Assembly (NCBI GenBank): GCA_034421095.1
Contig: DAOUKR010000034.1
Location: 1 to 55,978, forward strand
DNA: 55,978 bases
From: JAGWBG01 sp034421095
GTDB taxonomy: Bacteria > Chloroflexota > Dehalococcoidia > Lucifugimonadales > JAGWBF01
Direction: 5' to 3'
Shown here piece after piece: positions 17,628 through 25,909 of the stretch. The notes beneath the pieces were generated by a model. The model had not been told where the DNA came from. It made no database searches and saw only the letters and a program-made list of their open reading frames with translations. Both the position numbers and the translations under genes were made by a program. Within the stretch, counting starts at the first letter, position 1. Every line of letters begins with the position of its first letter.

Positions 17628-17657
17628 TTGATTACTATGTCAGAATATCAGTACAAT
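17628..17657 (+). promoter_or_regulatory. Putative promoter of the small membrane protein gene
   Basis: TTGATT (17628-17633), 18-bp spacer, TACAAT (17652-17657). The start would fall near 17664, only about 13 nt before ATG 17677. Confidence 0.45.
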
Positions 17658-17676
17658 AATATTAGTCCGAGCAACG

Positions 17677-18072
17677 ATGAATCCAGTAGGCAGCGACCGG
17701 GTCGGATGGTTTATTCTCCTAACGTCCATCGGCATTTTGCTATCCTTGGGGTTGTTAATATACGATGGAATAACGTCCCATGATACGTTCCAGCCAGGTA
17801 TTATAGTTGCCGTGATTAAGGGGTTGTCCTCTGCGGTAATAGTATCAACGGCAATTGCCGTTATCATACTGGAAGGAGGAGCCATGTTAGCGGAGGCGTA
17901 TAAGAAGCGAAAGTTTCGTGAGGGGGAAGCTAAGGAACGTCGTAAGTGGATGGCTTGGGTAGAATTGCACAAGGATAAGCTTGAAGCTGCGGGAATAGAC
18001 ACTGAGAACCTTGTGTTCCCCAGTGACTTTGTATTGAAGGATGAACAGGAGAAGAGTGCCAATTCCGGTTAA
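17677..18072 (+). CDS. Small two-helix membrane protein, unknown
   Basis: 131 aa, not recognised. Two hydrophobic segments: about 11-29 (WFILLTSIGILLSLGLLIY) and about 42-66 (a long run rich in Ile, Val and Ala). Then a strongly basic and acidic cytoplasmic tail that is probably helical (AYKKRKFREGEAKERRKW). The short loop between the segments suggests a helical hairpin with both ends inside. No ribosome site better than GAGC. Base composition is lower in GC than the flanking operons, and the gene stands alone. Possibly transferred; no function offered. Confidence 0.6.
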   Translation: MNPVGSDRVGWFILLTSIGILLSLGLLIYDGITSHDTFQPGIIVAVIKGLSSAVIVSTAIAVIILEGGAMLAEAYKKRKFREGEAKERRKWMAWVELHKDKLEAAGIDTENLVFPSDFVLKDEQEKSANSG

Positions 18073-18245
18073 ACGTGGGCACTATACCTAAAGATAACCT
18101 GACCAAGTCTCATACCATCAACAACTCCCTGCGTAGGGAGACCCCTACGCAACCCCTTCCTCCTCGGCGCATCTGCGATAGGTTGTTCTGAGACCCCCTA
18201 ACTATATCCTGTCCTACCCATTTCCTTGGTAAGGGGAGGCACGCT

Positions 18246-18890
18246 TCACAAGCGTTCTTGGACGCAGCTAGCCAGGTACTCCATAGCCTCAGCCTTTGAC
18301 ACCACGTCCCCGTACTTGCTGTCTATGTCGAACAGGTTGGCTTCGTGGGGTTCCGGGTGGCGGTCGCCCACACACTCCCTGGGAACGATTACGCGAAAGC
18401 CGTACTGCATCCCGTCTACCGCCGTGGCACGGATACAACCGCTGGTGGAGCAGCCGGTCACAATCAGGGTATCCACTCCCTGACTGGTGAGCATCGGTGC
18501 CAGTGACGTGCCGAAGAAGGCGCTGGCGTACTGTTTGTTGATAATCACGTCCTCCGGGGTCGGCGGCAACTCCGGGACTATGTCGGCCAGAGGCTCGCCC
18601 TCGACCATTCTTCGCAGCACCGGGACCTTTCGCACGAAGATGCCCCCGTCCACCCCGTGAGAAGAGTAGATGACTCGTGTGTATACCACGAGGATGCCGT
18701 TGCGCCGGGCTATGTCCAGCAGGTCAACCGATGCGCGCACGGCGTCCACCACGCCGGAAGCGTACAGCGGCGACCCGGGCGTGGTGTAAGCGTTGATGAA
18801 GTCCACCACCACGATAGCAGGTTTCTGTCCGTAGCCTACACGTCCGTCGAAGACCCCGGAATAGTTGTCCTGTAAGCTTTCCTGGCTCAT
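18246..18890 (-). CDS. Isochorismatase-family cysteine hydrolase (N-carbamoylsarcosine amidase-like)
   Basis: 214 aa. Catalytic triad of the cysteine hydrolase family: Asp30 (VVVDF), Lys119 (INKQYASAFFGT) and Cys152 (TGCSTSGCIRAT), the arrangement of N-carbamoylsarcosine amidases. Expected to hydrolyse an N-carbamoyl amine or similar amide to amine, CO2 and ammonia in the cytoplasm. It follows the hydantoinase A/B genes (136-bp gap with a repeat) on the same strand, fitting a route in which hydantoin-type rings are opened and the carbamoyl product is cleaved. That pathway is inferred. RBS AAGGAAG. Confidence 0.87.
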   Translation of the reverse strand: MSQESLQDNYSGVFDGRVGYGQKPAIVVVDFINAYTTPGSPLYASGVVDAVRASVDLLDIARRNGILVVYTRVIYSSHGVDGGIFVRKVPVLRRMVEGEPLADIVPELPPTPEDVIINKQYASAFFGTSLAPMLTSQGVDTLIVTGCSTSGCIRATAVDGMQYGFRVIVPRECVGDRHPEPHEANLFDIDSKYGDVVSKAEAMEYLASCVQERL

Positions 18891-18933
18891 AAGCTAACTT
18901 CCTTTCCAGCCTTTCCAACGGCGGACATAGCCT

Positions 18934-19009
18934 CCTCTCCCTTGATGGGAGAGGATTGAGGTGAGGGTGAATACCCCTCATCCCAGCCTTCTCCCGCAAG
19001 GGGAGAAGG
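18934..19009. repeat. Two hairpins of the CTTCTCCC/GGGAGAAG dispersed repeat
   Basis: CCTCTCCC-TTGAT-GGGAGAGG (18934-18954) and CCTTCTCCC-gcaag-GGGAGAAGG (18987-19009) with GAGG-TGAGGGTGAA between them. The same family appears at 43169-43203 and 50095-50112. Confidence 0.6.
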
Positions 19010-19026
19010 GCTTTGGAAGCGCACGC

Positions 19027-20943
19027 TTAGTCGGCGGCTGCCCGGAGCTTGCTGGACTCCTCTCTTTCGACGGACCTGAGAATGTGCTGGGGAAAGACAG
19101 GCTCCATTGGCGGCTCAAGGCCGGTCTCTTCAAGGCATCGGGCCTTTAGCTCTGCGATGGTGCCGCCGAAGTCGAACAGCTTAGTCTCGCCGCGCTCGGC
19201 TGAGAGTCTGGCGCGAAGCTCCTCAGTCGCCTTTTCGTCAACGGTCAGGTCGTCATTGAGCACCACGCCGTAGCGCCGGGCGCCTTCCGGGGTAGTCAGG
19301 CCCCGCTCAACCTCCTTTGCCACCTTGGCTGCGTCCCGCTTGTAGGGGTCGCCCCAACCGCCGCCTCCCCAGGTATAGAGAATAAGAAGGTCTCCCTCGT
19401 TCACCTTTACGTGGTCGCACTTGGACTGGTGGATTTCGACGGTTCCGTCCGCTCGGATAATCTCCTTGCGGCTCCTTCCACCGGGCAGACCCCCGTTCAC
19501 TCCCCAGGGGTAGGTGAGCCAGCGGTCGTCGTGGATGGATACCTCTCCCGGCTCCAGAATGCGATAGCCAATCTTGATACCGTTTCCCCCTCGGAAGAAA
19601 CCGGGGCCTCCCGAATCGGGAATCGTCTCATATATTTCCATGCGCAGGGGGAAGTAGCTTTCGAGGAACTCGTTGGGCACGTTAGTAAAGGACGGCCACA
19701 GGGAGTGGCCGTCAGGGCCATCTCCGAAGGGGCGGCCTGGGATGCCTCCGAAACCAATCTGGTATAGCTGGTACCACTCGCCGTCCTTGTTGTAGCCCGA
19801 ATACATCAGATGGGGACTGTCCGAGAATCCGGCGGCGATAAGGAAGTCGGGCGCCCGTTGGCCCAGGAGGCCGCCCAGGACATCGAATATGCGTCCCAGG
19901 GCGTGAGTACGGGATGAGAGGGCTGCGGGCTTTAGCGGCTTCAGCAATGAGCCGGGCGGGATGCGCACGTCAACGTGGTCGTAGAAGCCGTCGTTGAACA
20001 GTATCTGGGGGTCGAACACGTTAATCATGTAGACGCCCACGAACATCTTGAACATCTCTTCGTTGAGGTAGAAATTGATGGAGCTGGCGGACTGGGGGTC
20101 CGTGCCCTCGAAATCGAATATAAGGCGGTCGCCCTCGCGCCACATGGAACAGGCAATTTTGTATGGTCCCATCCCGATACCGTCATCGCAGACGTAGTCC
20201 TCGAAGTACAGCGTCTCTTCCGAGGTAGTCGTCTGGATAAGCTGGACCATGGCGCGCCGGTTGCGCTCCAGCAACTCGGCGCAGGCCGAGACATAGGTGT
20301 CAACCCCGAAGCGCTCGCACAGGGCAACAACCCGCCTGGCGGCAAGGTTGACGGCGGCGATGAGGGCGTTGAAGTCGCTGCGGTTCCAGTGGGGCAGGCG
20401 GCACTGGTGGAGGATGAGATTAAGCAGGTCCTCTTGAAGCTCATCGTTCCTGTATATCTTGACTATGGGAATGACGACGCCCTCCTCGTAAATCTGGTTG
20501 GCGTCCGTCGGCAAGCTGCCCGGGACCTTGCCGCCCAGGTCGGTCATGTGCCCGAACATGGCTATGTAGCTTACCAGCCTGCCATCCAGAAAGACGGGCT
20601 TCAGAACAAGCCAGTCGTTGGCGTGGCTAATGGCGGCGTCACAGCTATACGGGTCGGAGGTGAGGAAAATATCGCCCTCCTCGATGGTCCCCTCGTACCG
20701 TCTGTTGAAACCGTGAATGAACGAACCGAACTGGCCGACCACCATCTTGCCCTCGGGGTTGGCAATCATCGGGAACTCGTCGTGCTGCTCGCGGATGCCG
20801 GGCGACATGGCAGTGCGGAAGAGCACCGCGTCCATCTCGAAGCGGGCGTTCCTGAGAGCGCTTTCGATGATGTCAAGGGTGATGGGGTCTACCGCAACCT
20901 CCTGGAAGGGCGTGGGATTGGTTTCGACGATTTTTGCAGGCAT
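19027..20943 (-). CDS. hyuB: Hydantoinase B / 5-oxoprolinase family protein
   Basis: 638 aa, typical length. Recognisable family features: DPITLDIIESALRNARFEMD at the start, FGHMTDLGGKVPGS, and GGGGWGDPYKRD near the C-terminus. It is the second subunit of ATP-dependent hydantoinase / oxoprolinase / acetone-carboxylase-like enzymes and pairs with HyuA, whose gene ends 15 bp upstream. ATG with GGAGG about 8 nt before. The substrate is not predictable: N-methylhydantoin fits with the neighbouring carbamoylsarcosine-amidase-like gene, but an acyclic amide or a ketone is possible. Confidence 0.9.
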   Translation of the reverse strand: MPAKIVETNPTPFQEVAVDPITLDIIESALRNARFEMDAVLFRTAMSPGIREQHDEFPMIANPEGKMVVGQFGSFIHGFNRRYEGTIEEGDIFLTSDPYSCDAAISHANDWLVLKPVFLDGRLVSYIAMFGHMTDLGGKVPGSLPTDANQIYEEGVVIPIVKIYRNDELQEDLLNLILHQCRLPHWNRSDFNALIAAVNLAARRVVALCERFGVDTYVSACAELLERNRRAMVQLIQTTTSEETLYFEDYVCDDGIGMGPYKIACSMWREGDRLIFDFEGTDPQSASSINFYLNEEMFKMFVGVYMINVFDPQILFNDGFYDHVDVRIPPGSLLKPLKPAALSSRTHALGRIFDVLGGLLGQRAPDFLIAAGFSDSPHLMYSGYNKDGEWYQLYQIGFGGIPGRPFGDGPDGHSLWPSFTNVPNEFLESYFPLRMEIYETIPDSGGPGFFRGGNGIKIGYRILEPGEVSIHDDRWLTYPWGVNGGLPGGRSRKEIIRADGTVEIHQSKCDHVKVNEGDLLILYTWGGGGWGDPYKRDAAKVAKEVERGLTTPEGARRYGVVLNDDLTVDEKATEELRARLSAERGETKLFDFGGTIAELKARCLEETGLEPPMEPVFPQHILRSVEREESSKLRAAAD

Positions 20944-20958
20944 ACCTGACCTCCGTGT

Positions 20959-23007
20959 TCAAGTTGCCGGGTTGATGAGTATGTTGCCGTATGTATCCAC
21001 CTCGCCGACGTGGTCCGGCAGCACCAGCGCAGTGGAGTCCATCTCGGTTATTATCGCCGGGCCTGCGATTCGATTACCGGCCAGGAGCTTCGACCTGTCA
21101 TAGACCGTGGCCTCCTGGTCCGAGTTATCAACGAAGACGGTGGTTGTGCCTATCTTCGCCCGCGAGGGGTCGGTGTTGCCACGCTCAATGGTTCCGGCCT
21201 CCACGAGGGTGGCCTTACCCTGGACGACGGCGCGCAGGTTCACCACCTCCGGTTCGGCCGGGAGGGCGAAGGTGAAGAGCTGGGTGTGGGCCTCGTCGAA
21301 CTTCTGGCGCACGGTATTCAGGCCACCGTATCTGAAGGACTCCATTTCGACCTCGACCTGGATTAGCAACCCCTGGCCTTGATAGCGCACGTCTATCTCG
21401 AACTGGGTAGATTGGTCGGCGCGGGGCACGCTCTCCGCATCCAGCACCTGGGCTGCACGCTCCGCAAGCTCCATGAAGATCGCCTCTATCTCCTCGTTGG
21501 ATGTCTCCGAGAACCGGCGAATGAAGGTGCGCGACGCCTCATTACGCAGCCGTGTGGTGGCATCCCCATAGGCGCATAGCACCCCCGGCGACGGTGGGAT
21601 AATAACCGGCCATGAACTCATCAGTCTGGCGAGGGCGTTGGCGTGCAGAGGGCCTGCGCCGCCGAAAGCAATGAGCGCAAAGTCCCGTGGGTCGTAGCCC
21701 TGCTGCACCGAGACCAGCCTCAGCGCACCGAACATATTCTCGTTGACTATGTCTATGATGCCGGCCGCCGCGCGCTTGAGGTCCAGCTCCAGGGCGTCGG
21801 CGATAGTCTGCACGGCCTTTTCTGCCGCCGATCTGTCCAACTCTATTTCGTCGGCGAGCCGCGTCGGCTGACGGCCCAACACCAGATTGGCGTCGGTGAC
21901 GGTTGGCCTGTCCCCGCCCTTGCCATAGGCCGCAGGACCCGGGTCGGCGCCGGCGCTTTCGGGTCCGACCCGGAGCGCCCCGGTTAGCTCGGGAACGTGG
22001 GCGATGGAGCCGCCGCCGGCACCAACGCTGCGCACGTCCAGGGATGAGGCGCGTATGGTCACGTCGCCTACCGTGGTCTCACGGCGCACCAGGGGCACGC
22101 CGTTCTGGACCAGTGCCACGTCGGTGGACGTGCCGCCCATGTCGAAGGTCAGCAGGTTGTTATAGCCCGCCTGATTGGCAATCCAGAGGGCTCCGGCGAC
22201 TCCACCGGCCGGGCCGCTCATCAATATGTTGACCGGTTCCCTCTGGGCCACCTCAGCCGAGGCGAGGCCCCCGTCAGAGCGGAGGATGTGCAGATGGCCC
22301 GGAATGCCCCTGTCCTGCAACTCCTGTTGCATATTTTCCATGTAGTTGGAGACCACCGGCGCTACATAGGAGTTGGCTACCGTCGTCAGGGTGCGCTCGT
22401 ATTCCTGCATCTCCGGCAGAATCTCGGAGGATATGGAGACGGGAATGTAGGGCATAATCTCCATGGCAATCTCGCGTATACGCTCCTCGTGAGCGCCATT
22501 GGCGTAGGAGTTAATCAGCGAGACGGTCAGCGCCTCGATGCCCTTTCCCTTCAGGAATCTCAGGCGCTCGCGGATGGAACTCTCGTCCAGTGGCTCAACG
22601 ACCTCGCCCCGTGCGCTCATCCGCTCGTCGGCCTCCACGGTGAACTCCAGCGGGGCTATGGGGTCAGGCATGTTCCAGATAATCCATCCGGCCAGCCCTC
22701 CCGGCACGAAGGACCGGCCAATCTGCAACATCTGCTTGTATCCACGGGTTGTGACCAGGCCAATCTGGGCACCGCTGCTCTGGAGTATGGCGTTGGTCGC
22801 AACGGTCGTCCCGTGCATAATCTGGGTAATCAGACCGGGGTCCACGCCGGCCGTCGCGCACACCCTCTCGATACCCTGGAATATACCAATGGAGGAGTCT
22901 GCCGGTGTGGATTGAACCTTGGCGCGGTAGGTGTCCCCGGAGTCTTCGTTTATCAATAGCAGGTCGGTGAAGGTCCCGCCGACATCCACTCCCAGGCGAT
23001 ATGCCAT
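20959..23007 (-). CDS. hyuA: Hydantoinase A / 5-oxoprolinase family ATPase subunit
   Basis: 682 aa. ASKHA nucleotide-binding motifs LGVDVGGTFTDLLL at the N-terminus and LTFDMGGTSTDVALV in the middle, with the family motifs MHGTTVATNAIL, GAGGGSIA and FGGAGPLHA. Forms a complex with HyuB and couples ATP hydrolysis to ring opening or a similar amide/carbonyl activation. ATG with GGGGAGA upstream. First gene of the set HyuA, HyuB and the cysteine hydrolase. Confidence 0.92.
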   Translation of the reverse strand: MAYRLGVDVGGTFTDLLLINEDSGDTYRAKVQSTPADSSIGIFQGIERVCATAGVDPGLITQIMHGTTVATNAILQSSGAQIGLVTTRGYKQMLQIGRSFVPGGLAGWIIWNMPDPIAPLEFTVEADERMSARGEVVEPLDESSIRERLRFLKGKGIEALTVSLINSYANGAHEERIREIAMEIMPYIPVSISSEILPEMQEYERTLTTVANSYVAPVVSNYMENMQQELQDRGIPGHLHILRSDGGLASAEVAQREPVNILMSGPAGGVAGALWIANQAGYNNLLTFDMGGTSTDVALVQNGVPLVRRETTVGDVTIRASSLDVRSVGAGGGSIAHVPELTGALRVGPESAGADPGPAAYGKGGDRPTVTDANLVLGRQPTRLADEIELDRSAAEKAVQTIADALELDLKRAAAGIIDIVNENMFGALRLVSVQQGYDPRDFALIAFGGAGPLHANALARLMSSWPVIIPPSPGVLCAYGDATTRLRNEASRTFIRRFSETSNEEIEAIFMELAERAAQVLDAESVPRADQSTQFEIDVRYQGQGLLIQVEVEMESFRYGGLNTVRQKFDEAHTQLFTFALPAEPEVVNLRAVVQGKATLVEAGTIERGNTDPSRAKIGTTTVFVDNSDQEATVYDRSKLLAGNRIAGPAIITEMDSTALVLPDHVGEVDTYGNILINPAT

Positions 23008-23187
23008 TGCACCATCTCCCCGTTATATGTTTCTCGGTCACACAAACAACGCGAGGCCCATAACTACGGAAATTCCCAATTAAGAAACTACATCCCACAG
23101 GCTCCGGTGTCAAGCCCGCAACCAACCACAGCCTGGCAGGACCTTCGTTGGACCCCTTCCCACTCCATGAAGGCCGTTTGAGTAGCC

Positions 23188-23238
23188 GTCATTCCGGCCT
23201 TGAGCCGGAATCCACCTTCCGGCCTTCGCCGGAATGAC
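23188..23238. repeat. Dispersed hairpin repeat, GTCATTCCGGCCTTGAGCCGG type
   Basis: GTCATTCCGGCC...GGCCTTCGCCGGAATGAC, an almost perfect inverted repeat with a second short stem inside (GGCCTTGAGCC). It sits in the 371-bp divergent gap 23008-23378. Confidence 0.65.
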
Positions 23239-23302
23239 TATGTGGGGGTGGCGTACTTTAGACAAACTGAGTTTTGTACTGACCTCAAGCTCTTAGCCAC
23301 GA

Positions 23303-23331
23303 TTGACCGGGTAGGGCCTTCTTGCTAGAAT
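23303..23331 (+). promoter_or_regulatory. Sigma-A promoter of the F420-type oxidoreductase gene
   Basis: TTGACC (23303-23308), 17-bp spacer, TAGAAT (23326-23331). Predicted leader about 41 nt, followed by GAAGGAGGG. Confidence 0.65.
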
Positions 23332-23378
23332 CCCATTGTTCTCTATCGCACGTTCTCTGTCGAAGGAGGGTCTGAGTT

Positions 23379-24308
23379 ATGAAGGTTGGCATTTTTATAG
23401 GAGTCACGGACTCTGCACCAACCCTTGAAGGCGTGGTGCAACAGGTGGTCGCCACCGAGGACGACGGATTCGACAGCCTGTGGTCTACCCAGTCCTTCAG
23501 GGACGACGCTCTAACCATGCTCGCCCTCGCAGGCCAGAGGACGAAGCGCATCGAGCTTGGCACAGCCGTTGTCCCACTGCGAATACCCCGTTATCCCCTG
23601 GCGCTGGCCCAGGCTGCTCTGACGACCCAGGCAGCTACCGATGGGAGGCTCATTCTCGGCGTCGGGGCCGTTTCAAAGGCTGCGATGGAAGACTGGCCCG
23701 GCGGGCCGACCGGCAGCCCGGAGACATACATGCGGGAGTACATGTCGGTAATGCGGGCACTGACCCACGAGGGCAGAGTTGACTTCAATGGGCAGGTGTT
23801 CAGAATCAACACGGTCCTGCAAGTCCCCGGTGCCACTCCGTTCCCCATCATGGTCGCCGCCCTCGGGCCCAAGATGCTGCGCATGGCCGGCGAGATGGCC
23901 GAGGGGACCATCACGTGGATGGTGGGACGCAAGAACCTGGAGACCCATATCATACCCCGCATCACCGCATCGGCCAGGGATGCAGGACGTCCCAACCCCC
24001 GTATATGCGTAGGAGTGCCCATCGCCGTCACGGACGACGCGGCGGCTGCACGGGAAAAGGCGGACCGGCTATTCGAGAGGTATGCCCAATCACCTCACTA
24101 CCGCCGAATGCTCAACATCGAGGGGGCCGACGGCCCGGCGGACGTGGCCGTGATTGGCAACGAGGCGGAGGTCGAGGGGCAGCTGAGGGCTTTCGCTGAG
24201 ACCGGGGCCACGGACCTGCTGGCGTCCATATTCTCTGTGGGCGACGACTCCGAGGCGTCGGTCGCGCGCACACGGGCCCTGCTGAAGTCCCTCGTGGGAA
24301 ATCTGTGA
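23379..24308 (+). CDS. LLM-class F420-dependent oxidoreductase (309 aa)
   Basis: Luciferase-like TIM-barrel protein: FDSLWSTQSFRDDALTMLAL near the N-terminus, IELGTAVVPLRIPRYPLALAQ, TDGRLILGVGAVSKAAMEDW and VAALGPKMLRMAGE. These fit F420-dependent members (MER/F420-oxidoreductase type) more closely than FMN luciferases. It would use F420H2 supplied by an F420:NADP reductase such as 27790-28434. ATG with GAAGGAGGG. Transcribed away from the hydantoinase operon; the stop is 5 bp from the convergent nuclease gene. Confidence 0.88.
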   Translation: MKVGIFIGVTDSAPTLEGVVQQVVATEDDGFDSLWSTQSFRDDALTMLALAGQRTKRIELGTAVVPLRIPRYPLALAQAALTTQAATDGRLILGVGAVSKAAMEDWPGGPTGSPETYMREYMSVMRALTHEGRVDFNGQVFRINTVLQVPGATPFPIMVAALGPKMLRMAGEMAEGTITWMVGRKNLETHIIPRITASARDAGRPNPRICVGVPIAVTDDAAAAREKADRLFERYAQSPHYRRMLNIEGADGPADVAVIGNEAEVEGQLRAFAETGATDLLASIFSVGDDSEASVARTRALLKSLVGNL

Positions 24309-24312
24309 GAAT

Positions 24313-24921
24313 CTAGTCAATGCCAAGGATGTGGCTGAGGAACCCCTTCCTTGCGTAGAACGCCCTTGATGTGCTGCCGTGGCCGCGTCCCTTAGTCCGT
24401 GGCTGGACCAGTACACCTATCTTGCCGGTTAACGTGTCAAAGCCCGTGGTTCTGATAGTGTTACGGATGAGGTCATAGTCAGATTTTACCTGGCTATAGG
24501 TGTCAGAGTTATCCAAATCAAACCCTGTTGCACCATGCAACAGGGTGCGCTCTTCTCTCTGGCTTTCAAACACTCTGGCAACTATTAAGAGCTTACGCAT
24601 TTTTGTAAAAAGGTGGCTATCTTCAAACTCTTTGGCAGCCACTTCTACAGGATCGATCATAGTAATCCACATCGTTTCTTTGGGAACCAGGTTGCCATTT
24701 TTAAGGTATCTCAAGGATACGGCCTTTAACTCCCACGAGCCGAAATTGGGGGAGCGAGACGAGTTTATGGGTATGCCGAGATACCGCTCCAAAGTGTGCC
24801 CAACCCAACCTTTGTTGAGCTTGCCGTCCTTCCACACGGTTACGTCAAGCTCATCGGCAAGAACACGGAGGTCTTTCCCTATTAGTGGCTGTATTCTTTC
24901 AATAGCCTCCGCTCTTTCCAT
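24313..24921 (-). CDS. MutH/MvaI-like restriction endonuclease with an altered active site
   Basis: 202 aa. The N-terminal KGWVGHTLERYLGIP (Glu45) matches the GxxLE block of MutH and Sau3AI. The following SPNFGSWELK gives E64-x-K66, the ExK of a PD-(D/E)xK nuclease. The residue five before Glu64, where MvaI-type enzymes have the metal-binding Asp, is Asn59 (codon AAT, one change from GAT). The C-terminal RAFYARKGFLSHIL matches the MutH RGFYLKKNF element. Expected to cut a methylation-sensitive site, perhaps GATC or CC(W/S)GG; that is inference. It sits in the methyltransferase-HNH operon. The region has a lower GC content than its flanks. Activity is uncertain because of Asn59. Confidence 0.75.
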   Translation of the reverse strand: MERAEAIERIQPLIGKDLRVLADELDVTVWKDGKLNKGWVGHTLERYLGIPINSSRSPNFGSWELKAVSLRYLKNGNLVPKETMWITMIDPVEVAAKEFEDSHLFTKMRKLLIVARVFESQREERTLLHGATGFDLDNSDTYSQVKSDYDLIRNTIRTTGFDTLTGKIGVLVQPRTKGRGHGSTSRAFYARKGFLSHILGID

Positions 24922-25000
24922 TTCCGTACACTTTCAAGCTTTGGTTGTGTCTGGCGAAGCTTCGTAGTCCGTGCAGGGCCTTTGCCACATAACAGGAATA

Positions 25001-25663
25001 CTATGACTTGCCTTCATCGGCTTCACCGCGCCCAGTGGCTATCAATTGTTTTAATTCTTCTAGAGAAAGCCAGTTGTCCTTGTGACGGTGGACCATTCTA
25101 TGGCAATTGGCACACAGCGGAATCAAGTCTTGATCAGGGATGACCGCTCTTGGCCCCTCGGATAGGGGCCGGATGTGATGAACTTCAATATAACCTCTGG
25201 CATGTTCTGGAGTGTAAACGATGTCGAAAGAGAAACCGCAGCCGAAACATATATTCCCATGCAGCACGATGGCTTTGGCTCTGATACGCGGGTCACGTTC
25301 GTAGGTTCTGTGCGTTCGCCAGACAAGGGTTCCTTCGACACTATCCGGTTCGTTCCTGTCTGCGATTTCGATGGTGTCCATGTCAGGGGTGGCGGCCCCT
25401 TGGGCCACACCCTCTATAAAGGCGCACACGGTGCATTTGTGTCGGCTGGGACCACCCTGGTACTCCGCCAAACTAGCGAGGATTCCGACAGGGGCACTGT
25501 TACCATGTCCGCACGATTCCATCTCGGGCTGGTAGCCCGCATACACCAGACCCAAGCCATAGGCACATATTGCGCATCTATGTCTGCCTGTGCCGGCTTG
25601 CGAGACCTCAAGACTTGAGATCAATCCATCCGGCATTGAGGAGCCATGTGGACACTGCGCCAT
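25001..25663 (-). CDS. HNH endonuclease with duplicated Cys/His module
   Basis: 220 aa. The C-terminal half is an HNH nuclease: NICFGCGFSFD, EVHHIRPLSEGP and IPLCANCHRMVHR, with two CxxC zinc pairs and the HH...N...H catalytic set. The N-terminal 90 residues contain two copies of one module, C4-x-H6...R27-H28-x-C30-x2-C33 and C51-x-H53...R74-H75-x-C77-x2-C80, with identical spacing and a 47-residue period. These may be zinc-ribbon DNA-reading modules. Located between the 78-aa gene and the MutH-like gene, so probably part of the restriction set. Alternatively a stand-alone homing-type nuclease. Confidence 0.78.
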   Translation of the reverse strand: MAQCPHGSSMPDGLISSLEVSQAGTGRHRCAICAYGLGLVYAGYQPEMESCGHGNSAPVGILASLAEYQGGPSRHKCTVCAFIEGVAQGAATPDMDTIEIADRNEPDSVEGTLVWRTHRTYERDPRIRAKAIVLHGNICFGCGFSFDIVYTPEHARGYIEVHHIRPLSEGPRAVIPDQDLIPLCANCHRMVHRHKDNWLSLEELKQLIATGRGEADEGKS

Positions 25664-25672
25664 TACACTCGC

Positions 25673-25909
25673 CTAACTCTCGAATTCCAGATGCTTGTCC
25701 GAGATTGTTTTCTTCTGGCGGGGCTTGGCTGGCGAACTGACCGATGCAGCAGATGACTTGACTATTTCGATTACTTCGCATTTATAGATGTCGTGGCCCG
25801 TACGGGCCTTGATAGACTTAGCCTGGGCCGTAGTCAATTTGGCGAGCACGCGGACTCGTGCAAGGCCTGGATCGTCTGTATCGTCTAGTCTGAATAGCGC
25901 TGTCGTCAT
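25673..25909 (-). CDS. Small unknown protein in the restriction operon
   Basis: 78 aa, not recognised. Starts MTTALFRLDDTDDPGLARV, has a predicted alpha-beta N-terminal half and a basic Ser/Pro/Lys-rich C-terminal half (SSPAKPRQKKTISDK). Its ATG overlaps the methyltransferase stop as ATGA, so translation is coupled, and the HNH gene begins 9 nt after its stop. Tight coupling suggests a regulatory or structural partner of the methyltransferase or HNH protein. Confidence 0.62.
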   Translation of the reverse strand: MTTALFRLDDTDDPGLARVRVLAKLTTAQAKSIKARTGHDIYKCEVIEIVKSSAASVSSPAKPRQKKTISDKHLEFES

